A stretch of DNA of 64,000 nt, taken from contig NZ_FCOE02000019.1 in the NCBI RefSeq assembly GCF_001544915.2, positions 1 to 64,000 on the forward strand, read 5' to 3'. Below, in pieces: positions 56,869 through 64,000 of this stretch. Position numbers and translations under genes: made by a program. The notes beneath the pieces were generated by a model. It was not told the origin of the DNA. It saw nothing but the letters and a program-made list of their open reading frames with translations, and did no database searches. The first letter of the stretch is position 1, and every line of letters starts with the position of its first letter. This stretch comes from Caballeronia pedi (lineage in GTDB: Bacteria; Pseudomonadota; Gammaproteobacteria; Burkholderiales; Burkholderiaceae).

Positions 56869-58041
56869 ATGCGCAAGGTAGTGATCGGCGGCGTCGGCAT
56901 GACGCCCTTCGGCAAGTTTCTCGAACGCAATCTGAAGTCGCTCGCGGAGGAAGCAGTGTCGCTCGCGTTGAAGGACGCGCACGTCACCGTGAACGACGTC
57001 GACCGCGTGTTTTTCGGCAATGCGGCGGCGGGCGTCGTCACCGGACAGGAGATGATTCGCGCGCAGTCGTCGCTGCGTAACACCGGCCTCGACGGCAAAC
57101 CCATGTTCAACGTCGAGAACGCCTGCGCGTCCGGCAGTTCGGCGTTGAATCTCGCGTGGCTCGCGGTGGCGTCGGGTCAGGCGGAGACGGCGCTGGTCGT
57201 CGGCGTGGAAAAGCTGTCGCATGAGGACAAGGCCGTATCGTTCGGCGCGTTCGCCAAGGCCGTCGATCTCGAAGAGCCGCTGCCCGAAGGCGTGACGACG
57301 GGAACCGGCTCGCTCTTCATGGATCTGTACGCGGCGAAGGCGCGCAAGTGGATGGAAAAGACCGGCGCCGAGGCGAGCGATTTCGCGCGCGTCGTCGTGA
57401 AGAGCCGGCATGCGGGATCGCTCAATCCGCACGCGCAGTTCCGCAAGGAAACGAGTGTCGAGGAAGTGCTGACGAGCCGCATGGTCAGCGAGCCGCTGAC
57501 GCTTTTCATGTGCTCGTCGATCGGCGATGGCGGCGCGGCCGTGTTCATCTGCTCCGAGGCATTCGCGGCGAAGCGCGACATTCGCCCGGTGTATATCCGC
57601 GCGAGTTCGATCGTGTCGGCGAAAGCGGATGGCTCGGGCGAACTCGTCGCGGTGCGCGCGGCGCGTGCAGCGTACGAGGAAGCGGGCATCGGACCGGAGG
57701 ACGTGCATGTCGTCGAATTGCACGATGCTTCCGCGCCCGCCGAGCTGATTCACTACGAAAACCTCGGCCTGTGCGCGCCCGGCGATGCGCCCAAGCTGAT
57801 CCGTTCGGGCGATACGGACATCGGCGGGCGCATCAGCGTGAATCCGAGCGGCGGCTTGCTGTCGCGCGGGCATCCGGTCGGCGCGACGGGCGTCGCGCAG
57901 ATCGTCGAGCTGACGCAGCAGTTGCGCGGCAAGGCGGGCGCACGGCAGCGGCCCGGCGCGAAAGTCGCGCTCGCGGAAAACAACGGCGGTCAGCTCGCGG
58001 GCGATTCGGCCGTCGCGCTGGTCACGATTCTTTCGACGTAA
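56869..58041 (+). CDS. Thiolase-family protein (SCP-x/acetyltransferase type)
   Basis: The 390-residue thiolase-fold enzyme has the nucleophile Cys in VENACASGSSALNLA (about 90) and His in LLSRGHPVGATG (about 335). The canonical second Cys of CxG near the C-terminus is not present; the equivalent stretch reads ENNGGQLAGD, as in SCP-x-like thiolases. GGAGA before the ATG at 56869 decides the start over 56857. It probably cleaves a 3-ketoacyl-CoA from the hydratase/SDR pair. Its 3' end overlaps the convergent DeoR gene by 20 bases. Confidence 0.9.
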   Translation: MRKVVIGGVGMTPFGKFLERNLKSLAEEAVSLALKDAHVTVNDVDRVFFGNAAAGVVTGQEMIRAQSSLRNTGLDGKPMFNVENACASGSSALNLAWLAVASGQAETALVVGVEKLSHEDKAVSFGAFAKAVDLEEPLPEGVTTGTGSLFMDLYAAKARKWMEKTGAEASDFARVVVKSRHAGSLNPHAQFRKETSVEEVLTSRMVSEPLTLFMCSSIGDGGAAVFICSEAFAAKRDIRPVYIRASSIVSAKADGSGELVAVRAARAAYEEAGIGPEDVHVVELHDASAPAELIHYENLGLCAPGDAPKLIRSGDTDIGGRISVNPSGGLLSRGHPVGATGVAQIVELTQQLRGKAGARQRPGAKVALAENNGGQLAGDSAVALVTILST

Positions 58042-58801
58042 GCTCGGCGCATTCCACCGTCACATTCCCCCGCTCCTCGAAGCGCGCGAGTACCGGCGCT
58101 TCGGCCATCGCATCGGTGACGAGCGTCCAGTTGCGCTCCAGCGGGGTCCAGTGCTGCTGGTTCGCGCGCTCCAGCTTGTTCGACGTGACCAGCACGAACA
58201 GGCCCGCCGCCTGCCCCGCGATGCACTCCTTCAGAAACGCCTGCTCCGCCGTGGCCTCGCACAGCCCGCGCCCCGCGACGACGCCGTCCGCGCCGAGAAA
58301 CGCCTTGTCGAAGGTGACGCGCGTGAGCGCCACCTGCGCGAGGGGCCCGAGCGTGCTCATGCTCGACGGCCGCACGTCGCCGCCGATCAGCGTCACGCGC
58401 ACGTCCGCCGCCGCGAGCACACTCACCGCGAGCAGATTGTTCGTCACGACGTGAACCTCCGAGCGCCCGGCGAGGCAGCGCGCGAGCGCGGCGTTCGTCG
58501 TGCCGCCGTCGAGGAAGATCGTGTCGCCGTCGTGCACGTGCCGCGCGGCGGCGCGCGCGATCGCTTCCTTCTGCTCGCGAAAGCTCTCGCGCCGCGTATC
58601 GAGCGATTCCTCCGGCTCGTGCATGCCCACCGATGCCGCGCCGCCGTACGTGCGCACGATGCGCCGCTCGTCGGCAAGCGCGCGCAGGTCGCGCCGCACC
58701 GTGGCTTCCGACATGCCGAAGTGGTCGCATAGCGCGGCGACATCGTTCATGCCGGACAGCACGGCCTTGAGCATGGCTTCGCGGCGTTTCTCGACTTTCA
58801 T
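58022..58801 (-). CDS. DeoR-family regulator
   Basis: The 259-residue protein has an N-terminal HTH (DVAALCDHFGMSEATVRRDLRALADERRIVRTYGGA) and the sugar-phosphate-sensing domain with FLDGGTTNAALARCL, HVVTNNLLAV and KAFLGADGVVAGRGLCEAT. The ATG at 58801 (MKVEKRREAML) with AAGGA upstream is used; the longer frame runs into the operator region. It is divergent from the sugar-acid operon and probably represses it, with a phosphorylated pathway intermediate as effector. Confidence 0.92.
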   Translation of the reverse strand: MKVEKRREAMLKAVLSGMNDVAALCDHFGMSEATVRRDLRALADERRIVRTYGGAASVGMHEPEESLDTRRESFREQKEAIARAAARHVHDGDTIFLDGGTTNAALARCLAGRSEVHVVTNNLLAVSVLAAADVRVTLIGGDVRPSSMSTLGPLAQVALTRVTFDKAFLGADGVVAGRGLCEATAEQAFLKECIAGQAAGLFVLVTSNKLERANQQHWTPLERNWTLVTDAMAEAPVLARFEERGNVTVECAELTSKES

Positions 58802-58891
58802 CCTTTTTCCTTTCTGGCGCGGACGCTCAGTGTAGCGAACCGGCCGGGTCCGTCGGATGCTCGCGCTGTCTTTGAACGCAATCGCGGACAA

Positions 58892-59015
58892 TTTGATCGC
58901 TTCGATCATTCGAACAGGCAAAATGATCGACATCGATCAGAGTAAACACGCATACCGAGCGATTTGCGCAAATCGAATCGGAAGACTACACTCCAGTTTG
59001 ATCGATTCAATCAAA
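58892..59015. promoter_or_regulatory. Three operator-like palindromes between DeoR and the permease
   Basis: Site 1 at 58892-58910 reads TTTGAT - 7 - ATCATT. Site 2 at 58924-58939 is TGATCGACATCGATCA, a perfect inverted repeat. Site 3 at 58997-59015 is TTTGATCGATTCAATCAAA, with perfect TTTGAT/ATCAAA arms. They share the GATCG core and lie in the divergent region, so they are likely binding sites of the DeoR protein. Confidence 0.65.
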
Positions 59016-59054
59016 TAATGACCGAATCGGACAGAAACCACTCTGGAGACTCGC

Positions 59055-60053
59055 ATGGCTCAGATTCACATCAAGCGCGCCGTCGAGCGCGTCCCCGGCG
59101 GGATGATGATCGTCCCGCTGCTGATCGGCTCGCTGATCGCCACATTCATGCCCGGCATGCCGAAATTCTTCGGCTCGTTCACCAACGCACTCTTCACCGG
59201 CGCGCTGCCGATTCTGGCGGTGTTCTACGTGTGCATGGGCGCGAGCATCGACGTGAAGGCGACGCCGTATCTCATCAGAAAAGGCGGCGCACTGTTCGTG
59301 ACCAAGGTCGGCACGGCGATCATCGCGGGCGTCTTGCTCGGGCATTTTCTCGGCGAACAGCCGATCTCCTCGGGACTGTTCGCCGGCATTTCGACGCTCG
59401 CCGTCGTCGCCGCGATGAACGACACCAACGGCGGCCTGTACATGGCGCTGATGGGCCAGTACGGGCGCTCGGAAGACGTGGGCGCGTACACGATCATGTC
59501 GCTCGAATCCGGCCCGTTCCTGACGATGGTCACGCTCGGCGTCGCGGGCCTCTCCGCTTTTCCGTGGCCGACGCTCGTCGGCAGCATTCTGCCGCTCGCG
59601 GTCGGCATGCTGCTCGGCAATCTGGATCGCGAGATGCGTGACTTTCTCGGCCGCGCCGTGCCGGTGATGATTCCGTTCTTCGCGCTGGCGCTCGGCGCGA
59701 GCCTCGATCTGCACAAGGTCTGGCAAGCGGGCCTGCTCGGCATCGGGCTGGGTTTCGCGGTCGTGATCGTGACCGGCATTCCGCTCTACTTCGCGGATCG
59801 TCTGACGGGCGGCACGGGCGTGGCGGGCGCGGCGGCGGCGAACACCGCGGGCAACGCAGCGGCGGTCCCGGCGCTGATCGCGGCGGCCAATCCGGTCTAC
59901 ACCGAAGCGGCGAAGAGCGCGACGCTGCTGGTCGCGGCCTGCGTGGTCGTGACGGCGATCGTCTCGCCTATCCTTACAGCGTCGATCGCAAAACGGGTGA
60001 ATGCACGTGACGAAGCGCGTGCGTCGTCAAAGACACGCGAGGCCACGCAATGA
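59055..60053 (+). CDS. KdgT-family sugar-acid permease
   Basis: The 332-residue integral membrane protein has about ten hydrophobic segments. It resembles 2-keto-3-deoxygluconate permease: VPGGMMIVPLLIGSLIATFMPG, AGISTLAVVAAMNDTNGGLYMALMGQYG and GGTGVAGAAAANTAGNAAAVPALIAAANP. In operons with a DUF1537 kinase and PdxA2, such permeases are expected to import a four-carbon sugar acid such as D-threonate rather than KDG. GGAG precedes the ATG. The last 21 codons lie inside a 113-bp sequence that is tandemly duplicated. Confidence 0.9.
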   Translation: MAQIHIKRAVERVPGGMMIVPLLIGSLIATFMPGMPKFFGSFTNALFTGALPILAVFYVCMGASIDVKATPYLIRKGGALFVTKVGTAIIAGVLLGHFLGEQPISSGLFAGISTLAVVAAMNDTNGGLYMALMGQYGRSEDVGAYTIMSLESGPFLTMVTLGVAGLSAFPWPTLVGSILPLAVGMLLGNLDREMRDFLGRAVPVMIPFFALALGASLDLHKVWQAGLLGIGLGFAVVIVTGIPLYFADRLTGGTGVAGAAAANTAGNAAAVPALIAAANPVYTEAAKSATLLVAACVVVTAIVSPILTASIAKRVNARDEARASSKTREATQ

Positions 60054-60216
60054 AGAGTCTGCTGATCGTCGCCGACGATCTGTCGGGCGCGGCCGACTGC
60101 GCGAAACGGGTGAATGCACGTGACGAAGCGCGTGCGTCGTCAAAGACACGCGAGGCCACGCAATGAAGAGTCTGCTGATCGTCGCCGACGATCTGTCGGG
60201 CGCGGCCGACTGCGCG
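59991..60216 (+). repeat. Perfect 113-bp tandem duplication over a gene junction
   Basis: Bases 59991-60103 and 60104-60216 are identical. The unit holds the last 63 bases of the permease gene and the first 54 bases of the kinase gene, which overlap in ATGA. 113 is not a multiple of three, yet the second copy restores an intact kinase start, so both flanking genes stay whole. Confidence 0.95.
60050..60166 (+). pseudogene. Truncated duplicate start of the kinase gene
   Basis: The first copy of the duplicated unit still contains the original kinase ATG. It encodes the first 18 kinase residues (MKSLLIVADDLSGAADCA) and then runs into the repeated permease tail, ending after 38 residues at the TGA that overlaps the second kinase start. 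It is best regarded as a by-product of the duplication. If translated, it could deliver ribosomes to the real start at 60163. Confidence 0.8.
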
Positions 60217-61446
60217 ATCGCGTTCGCGGCGGCGGGTCTCAGGACCGTCGTATCGCTCGATTCGAATGCATCGGATGCGAACGCGACGGTGATCGCCGCC
60301 GACACCGACACGCGCCGCCTCTCGCCCGCCGACGCCGCGAAGCGCACAGCGAGCGCGTGGCAGGCGTTGCGCGCGCCGGGCCGGCGTCTCTACAAGAAGA
60401 TCGATTCGACCTTGCGCGGCAACTGGACCGCCGAAGTCGCGGCGCTGACGAAGCTCGCCGGGCCGGCGATCGTCACGCCGGCGTTTCCCGCGACGGGCCG
60501 CACGGTGCGCGACGGCCGCGTGATCGTGCGCGGCGTGCCGCTCGAAGACACCGAAACGTGGCAACTCGAACACGCCGGGCAGAACGCGGATTTGCGCGCG
60601 ATGCTCGACATGGTCGGCCTGCGCGTCGCGCATGTCTCGCTCGATGCATTGCGCGCCGCGCCGCAGGATATCGCCGCGATGGTCGCGTCGGCGGCGGCGA
60701 GCGCGCATGGCATCGACGCGATCATCGTCGATGCAGAAACCAGCGACGATCTCGCGGTGCTCGCGCGTGTCACGGCATCCGTCGACGAACAGTTTTTCTG
60801 GGTCGGCTCGGGCGGACTCGCGCGCGAACTGGCCGCCTTGCCCGATCTCTTCGACGCGAGCGCCGCCGCACGCGCGACGCGTCCGGTCGAACCGGCGCAA
60901 GGCTCGATCCTCGCGCTGGTCGGCAGCCTTTCCGCGATCTCCGAGCGTCAATGCGCGCTGCTGCGCGCCGAAACGGGCATCGGCGAAATGATCGTGCCGC
61001 CCGCCGTATTGCGCGACGGCGCGCGTCATCCGCACTGGCAGGCGTGGCATGAACGCATCGGCGCGAGCGTGCGCGGCAAGGACGACGCGATCGTGCGCAT
61101 CGGCCGCGACGAAGCCTTCGATCCCGCCGAAGGCGCGCGGCTGTCGAACGCGCTCGCGGCGCTCGTCGCGCCGCACTTCGACAGACTCGGCGGACTCATC
61201 GCGACGGGCGGCGAAACCGCGCGCGCGATGCTCGCCGCGGCGAACGTCGGCAGTCTCGAACTCGTGCGCGAAATCGAAGCGGGCGTCGCGCTCGGCCGGC
61301 CATCGAACGGTAATGGCCCTTCGATCGTCACCAAGGCAGGCGCGTTCGGCAGCGAACACGCGCTGCTCGGCGCTTACCTGCATCTGCGCGGCGCGGAATT
61401 TCCCCGCGCGCGCCAGGACATGAACATCACAGGCGAAACATCATGA
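60163..61446 (+). CDS. dtnK: DUF1537 four-carbon sugar-acid kinase (D-threonate kinase type)
   Basis: The 427-residue protein of the DUF1537/OtnK family has the N-terminal signature IVADDLSGAADCA, YKKIDSTLRGNW near 78 and VTPAFPATGRTVRDGRV near 105. C-terminal glycine-rich nucleotide motifs are IATGGETARAML and VTKAGAFGSEHAL. Family members phosphorylate D-threonate, D-erythronate or related acids at O4. Pairing with PdxA2, rather than with an erythronate dehydrogenase or an aldolase, supports D-threonate. Its start is the second copy in the 113-bp duplication, and its stop overlaps pdxA2 by four bases. Confidence 0.88.
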   Translation: MKSLLIVADDLSGAADCAIAFAAAGLRTVVSLDSNASDANATVIAADTDTRRLSPADAAKRTASAWQALRAPGRRLYKKIDSTLRGNWTAEVAALTKLAGPAIVTPAFPATGRTVRDGRVIVRGVPLEDTETWQLEHAGQNADLRAMLDMVGLRVAHVSLDALRAAPQDIAAMVASAAASAHGIDAIIVDAETSDDLAVLARVTASVDEQFFWVGSGGLARELAALPDLFDASAAARATRPVEPAQGSILALVGSLSAISERQCALLRAETGIGEMIVPPAVLRDGARHPHWQAWHERIGASVRGKDDAIVRIGRDEAFDPAEGARLSNALAALVAPHFDRLGGLIATGGETARAMLAAANVGSLELVREIEAGVALGRPSNGNGPSIVTKAGAFGSEHALLGAYLHLRGAEFPRARQDMNITGETS

Positions 61447-62444
61447 GCAACACTCTTCCCGTAATCGGTATCACGATGGGCGACGCGAGCGGCGTAGGCC
61501 CCGAAGTCGTCGTCAAGAGCCTCGCGCACGATGCGGTCTACCAGCAGTGCCGCCCGCTCGTGATCGGCGACGCGCGCCGTCTCGAGCGCGCGAACGAACT
61601 CGTCGGCGGCAAGGCGCGCGTGCGCCCCGTCAAGGATGCGAGCGAGGCGCGCTATGAGCCGGGCGTGATCGACTGCATCGACCTCGGCCTGATTCCCGAC
61701 GATCTGCCCTTCGGCGAGCTTTCCGCCATCGCGGGCGACGCGGCGTACCGCTACATCGCCCGCGCGGTCGAACTCGCGCAGGCCGGTCAGATCGATGCGA
61801 TCTGCACCGCGCCGCTCAACAAGGAAGCGCTGCACGCGGGCGGCCACAAGTTTCCCGGCCACACCGAAATGCTCGCGCATCTGACGGGCGTGGACGAAGT
61901 GTCGATGATGCTCGTCGCGCCGCAATTGCGCGTGATTCACGTGACGACGCATATCGGCATCATCGACGCGATCCGCAAGATCGAGCCGGGTCTCGTGCAG
62001 CGCACGATCGAACGCGGCAACGCGACGCTCGTGAAGGCGGGTATCGCGAAGCCGCGCATCGGCGTGTGCGGGATCAATCCGCACGCGGGCGAAAACGGGT
62101 TGTTCGGCTACGGCGAGGAAGAGGAAAAGATCATCCCCGCCGTGAAGGTGTTGCAGGAACGCGGCCTCGACGTGACCGGCCCGCTGCCCGCCGATACGCT
62201 GTTTTATCGCGCGGGACGGGGCGACTTCGATCTCGTCGTCGCGATGTATCACGATCAGGGGCATGGTCCCGTGAAGGTGCTCGGCCTCGAAGCGGGCGTG
62301 AACGTGACGGTCGGGCTCGATGTGATCCGCACGTCGGTCGATCACGGCACGGCGTTCGATATCGCGGGCAAGGGCATCGCCGACGAAGGCAGCATGCTCG
62401 AAGCGCTGCGTCAGGGCGCGGAACTGGCGACGCGGCGTCATTGA
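61443..62444 (+). CDS. pdxA2: PdxA2-type 4-phosphate dehydrogenase (4-phospho-D-threonate)
   Basis: The 333-residue protein is homologous to 4-hydroxythreonine-4-phosphate dehydrogenase: PVIGITMGDASGVGPEVVVK, TAPLNKEALHAGGHKFPGHTEML, and metal-binding His in VTTHIG and MYHDQGHGPVK. In PdxA2 operons it oxidises 4-phospho-D-threonate, which decarboxylates to DHAP. Coupling to the DUF1537 kinase argues against a role in pyridoxal phosphate synthesis, where pdxA usually lies with ksgA or surA. The ATG overlaps the kinase stop. Confidence 0.9.
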   Translation: MSNTLPVIGITMGDASGVGPEVVVKSLAHDAVYQQCRPLVIGDARRLERANELVGGKARVRPVKDASEARYEPGVIDCIDLGLIPDDLPFGELSAIAGDAAYRYIARAVELAQAGQIDAICTAPLNKEALHAGGHKFPGHTEMLAHLTGVDEVSMMLVAPQLRVIHVTTHIGIIDAIRKIEPGLVQRTIERGNATLVKAGIAKPRIGVCGINPHAGENGLFGYGEEEEKIIPAVKVLQERGLDVTGPLPADTLFYRAGRGDFDLVVAMYHDQGHGPVKVLGLEAGVNVTVGLDVIRTSVDHGTAFDIAGKGIADEGSMLEALRQGAELATRRH

Positions 62445-62496
62445 GCGTGCGGCGCGATAATGGGCGCTTCACACGAAGCGCTTGCGCCGACCGATC

Positions 62497-63876
62497 ATGA
62501 CTTCTCCGCTCGCTACGCTGCATGACCTATGGCGCATCGCCGGCTTGCCCGACGATGCGCTTTCCTTCATCGACCTCTCCGGTCGCGATCCCGTTTTTCC
62601 TACGACCTTCGCCGTCGGCACGGCCGCGCAGGCGACCGTCGGCGCGGCGGCGCTCGCCGCGTGCGAGCTTGGCGCGGCACGCGGCGTCGAGCGGCAGCGC
62701 GTGGCGGTCGACATGACGCATGCTGCTGTCGAATGCACTGGAGCGTTCACCGTCGACGGCAAGGAGCCGGAGACGTGGGGACGCTTTTCCGGCCTCTATC
62801 GCTGCGCCGATGGCTACGTGCGCATTCACGCGAACTTCGAACATCATCAGGATGGCGCCCTGCGTCTGCTCGGGCTCGACCCGCGCACGGCCACGCGTGA
62901 GGATGCCGGGCGCGCGTTGCTTGCATGGCGCGGCGCCGAGTTCGAGAACGCGGCGGCGGAGCGCGGTCTCGTCGTCACGATGTTGCGCACCTTCGACGAA
63001 TGGGATACGACGCCGCAGGCGCGGGCCATCGCCGCGCAGCCGTTGATGACCCTCACGCGCATCGGCGATGCGCCGCCGCTCGCGTTGCCGGCGCTGTCTT
63101 CGCAAGCGCGCCCGCTCGACGGGCTGCGCGTGCTCGATTTCACGCGCATTCTCGCCGGCCCGGTCGGCGGGCGGGCGCTCGCCGCGTTCGGCGCGGATGT
63201 CATGCTCGTGAACGGGCCGCATCTGCCGAATATCCCCGCGATCGCGGATACCAGCCGGGGCAAACGCTCGGCGCTGCTCGATCTGCGGACGGCGAACGAT
63301 CGCGACACGCTCTGGCAGTTGATCGACGACGCGCATGTGTTCGCGCAGGGGTATCGGCCGGGCGGGATTGCTTCGCTGGGATTCGGGCCGGAAGCGCTGG
63401 CGGCGCGCAGGCCGGGCATCGTGTACACGTCGCTGAGCGCGTACGGCACCGAAGGACCGTGGGCCGAACGGCGCGGTTTCGATTCGCTCGTGCAGACCGC
63501 GATGGGCTTCAATGCAGCCGAAGGCGAAGCGGCAGGCGACGGCAAACCCCGCGCGCTGCCGATGCAGATGCTCGATATGGCGAGCGGTTTCCTGATGGCG
63601 TTCGGCGCGGCGGCGGCGCTATGGAGGCAGCAGCGCGAAGGCGGAAGCTGGCACGTGCAGGTTTCGCTTGCGCAGACGGGGCATTGGCTGCGAGGACTGG
63701 GACGCGTCGAAGGCGGGTTGAAGAGCGCGAAGCCGGATCTCGCGCCTTATGTCGAGCGTTATGAATCGGGCTTCGGAGAGTTGATGGCGGTGCGGCCGAG
63801 TGCGCAGTTCGGCCGGACGCCGGCGGGTTATGCGCGGGATGCGGCGCCGCCGGGATCATCGGCGGCGCGGTGGTAG
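62497..63876 (+). CDS. CaiB/BaiF family III CoA-transferase
   Basis: The 459-residue protein has the family core PLDGLRVLDFTRILAGPVGGRALAAFGADVMLVNGPHLPN beginning near residue 200, then GIVYTSLSAYGTEGPWAERRGFDSLVQTAMGFN, in which the Asp of GFDSLVQ is the probable catalytic residue. About 190 residues precede this core, so the domain order is permuted or fused relative to single-domain members. It has no visible ribosome binding site at 62497, and an ATG at 62482 is possible. It follows pdxA2 by 52 bases and could be cotranscribed, but a link to sugar-acid use is not obvious. Confidence 0.85.
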   Translation: MTSPLATLHDLWRIAGLPDDALSFIDLSGRDPVFPTTFAVGTAAQATVGAAALAACELGAARGVERQRVAVDMTHAAVECTGAFTVDGKEPETWGRFSGLYRCADGYVRIHANFEHHQDGALRLLGLDPRTATREDAGRALLAWRGAEFENAAAERGLVVTMLRTFDEWDTTPQARAIAAQPLMTLTRIGDAPPLALPALSSQARPLDGLRVLDFTRILAGPVGGRALAAFGADVMLVNGPHLPNIPAIADTSRGKRSALLDLRTANDRDTLWQLIDDAHVFAQGYRPGGIASLGFGPEALAARRPGIVYTSLSAYGTEGPWAERRGFDSLVQTAMGFNAAEGEAAGDGKPRALPMQMLDMASGFLMAFGAAAALWRQQREGGSWHVQVSLAQTGHWLRGLGRVEGGLKSAKPDLAPYVERYESGFGELMAVRPSAQFGRTPAGYARDAAPPGSSAARW

Positions 63877-64000
63877 ATGGTGCAGGCGGACGATGCTGTT
63901 GTTACGAGTTACCGCATCGTTCGCCCGCTCCGGCCATCTGCTCGGGCTTTACCGACGGAGTCCGCAATCTCAGATAAACCGCCGAAGTGACGTAGAAGAT

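Overview
The window is GC-rich, densely coded DNA typical of Burkholderiales. The gene content best fits Paraburkholderia, Caballeronia or Burkholderia: a SyrD/PvdE-type exporter beside NRPS genes, a second RpoD-like sigma factor, a DUF3563 microprotein, MHS-family transporters, CaiB/BaiF CoA-transferases and several aromatic and sugar-acid catabolic operons. No rRNA, tRNA, CRISPR array or insertion-sequence transposase was recognised. The genus call is an inference from gene content only.

Region 1 (1-12.5 kb) is a nonribosomal peptide locus. It holds the 3' end of one NRPS (A-PCP-TE), a GAF-domain protein and a small protein on the minus strand, then an operon of alpha/beta hydrolase, cyclic-peptide-type ABC exporter and a 2394-residue two-module NRPS (C-A-PCP-C-A-PCP-TE). 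The second adenylation domain reads as threonine-specific. The final thioesterase has Cys where the nucleophile Ser is normally found.

Region 2 (12.5-23.5 kb) is a mixed stress and envelope block: a cold-shock protein, three small proteins of one apparent family, a trypsin-like protease, an RpoD paralogue, a zinc-ribbon-like microprotein, a metzincin lipoprotein, an aldo/keto reductase, a DUF3563 protein, a DUF4239 membrane protein and a beta-lactamase-fold lipoprotein.

Region 3 (23.5-33.8 kb) is one tightly coupled plus-strand operon for CoA-dependent aerobic breakdown of an aromatic acid, most likely 2-aminobenzoate. It encodes a monooxygenase/OYE fusion, SDR, MarR regulator, enoyl-CoA hydratase, acyl-CoA dehydrogenase, hot-dog thioesterase, RidA imine deaminase and aryl-CoA ligase, followed by an orphan peptide-type solute-binding protein.

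Region 4 (34-45.5 kb) starts with a ProP-like transporter. A minus-strand operon then runs from a GntR/HutC regulator, with a perfect palindromic operator, through an MtnK-like kinase, MtnA-like isomerase, class II aldolase and a ribose-type ABC importer. After a giant palindromic repeat it continues with an atypical DhaK/DhaL pair. This is the expected parts list for importing a 5-modified ribose (5-deoxyribose or methylthioribose) and splitting it to DHAP plus an aldehyde.

Region 5 (45.5-64 kb) has a DJ-1/PfpI protein with a divergent MocR regulator, a hybrid histidine kinase, a fused double CaiB/BaiF protein with a divergent LysR, a second copy of the giant palindrome, and an enoyl-CoA hydratase/SDR pair divergent from an MHS transporter/thiolase pair. 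It ends with a D-threonate-type operon (DeoR, KdgT-like permease, DUF1537 kinase, PdxA2) carrying a perfect 113-bp tandem duplication over a gene junction, and a last CaiB/BaiF protein.

Standout observations are the two 0.58-kb near-palindromic elements flanking about 15 kb, the Cys-type thioesterase, the pentose-phosphate split operon with its own importer, and the 113-bp duplication that regenerates a start codon.
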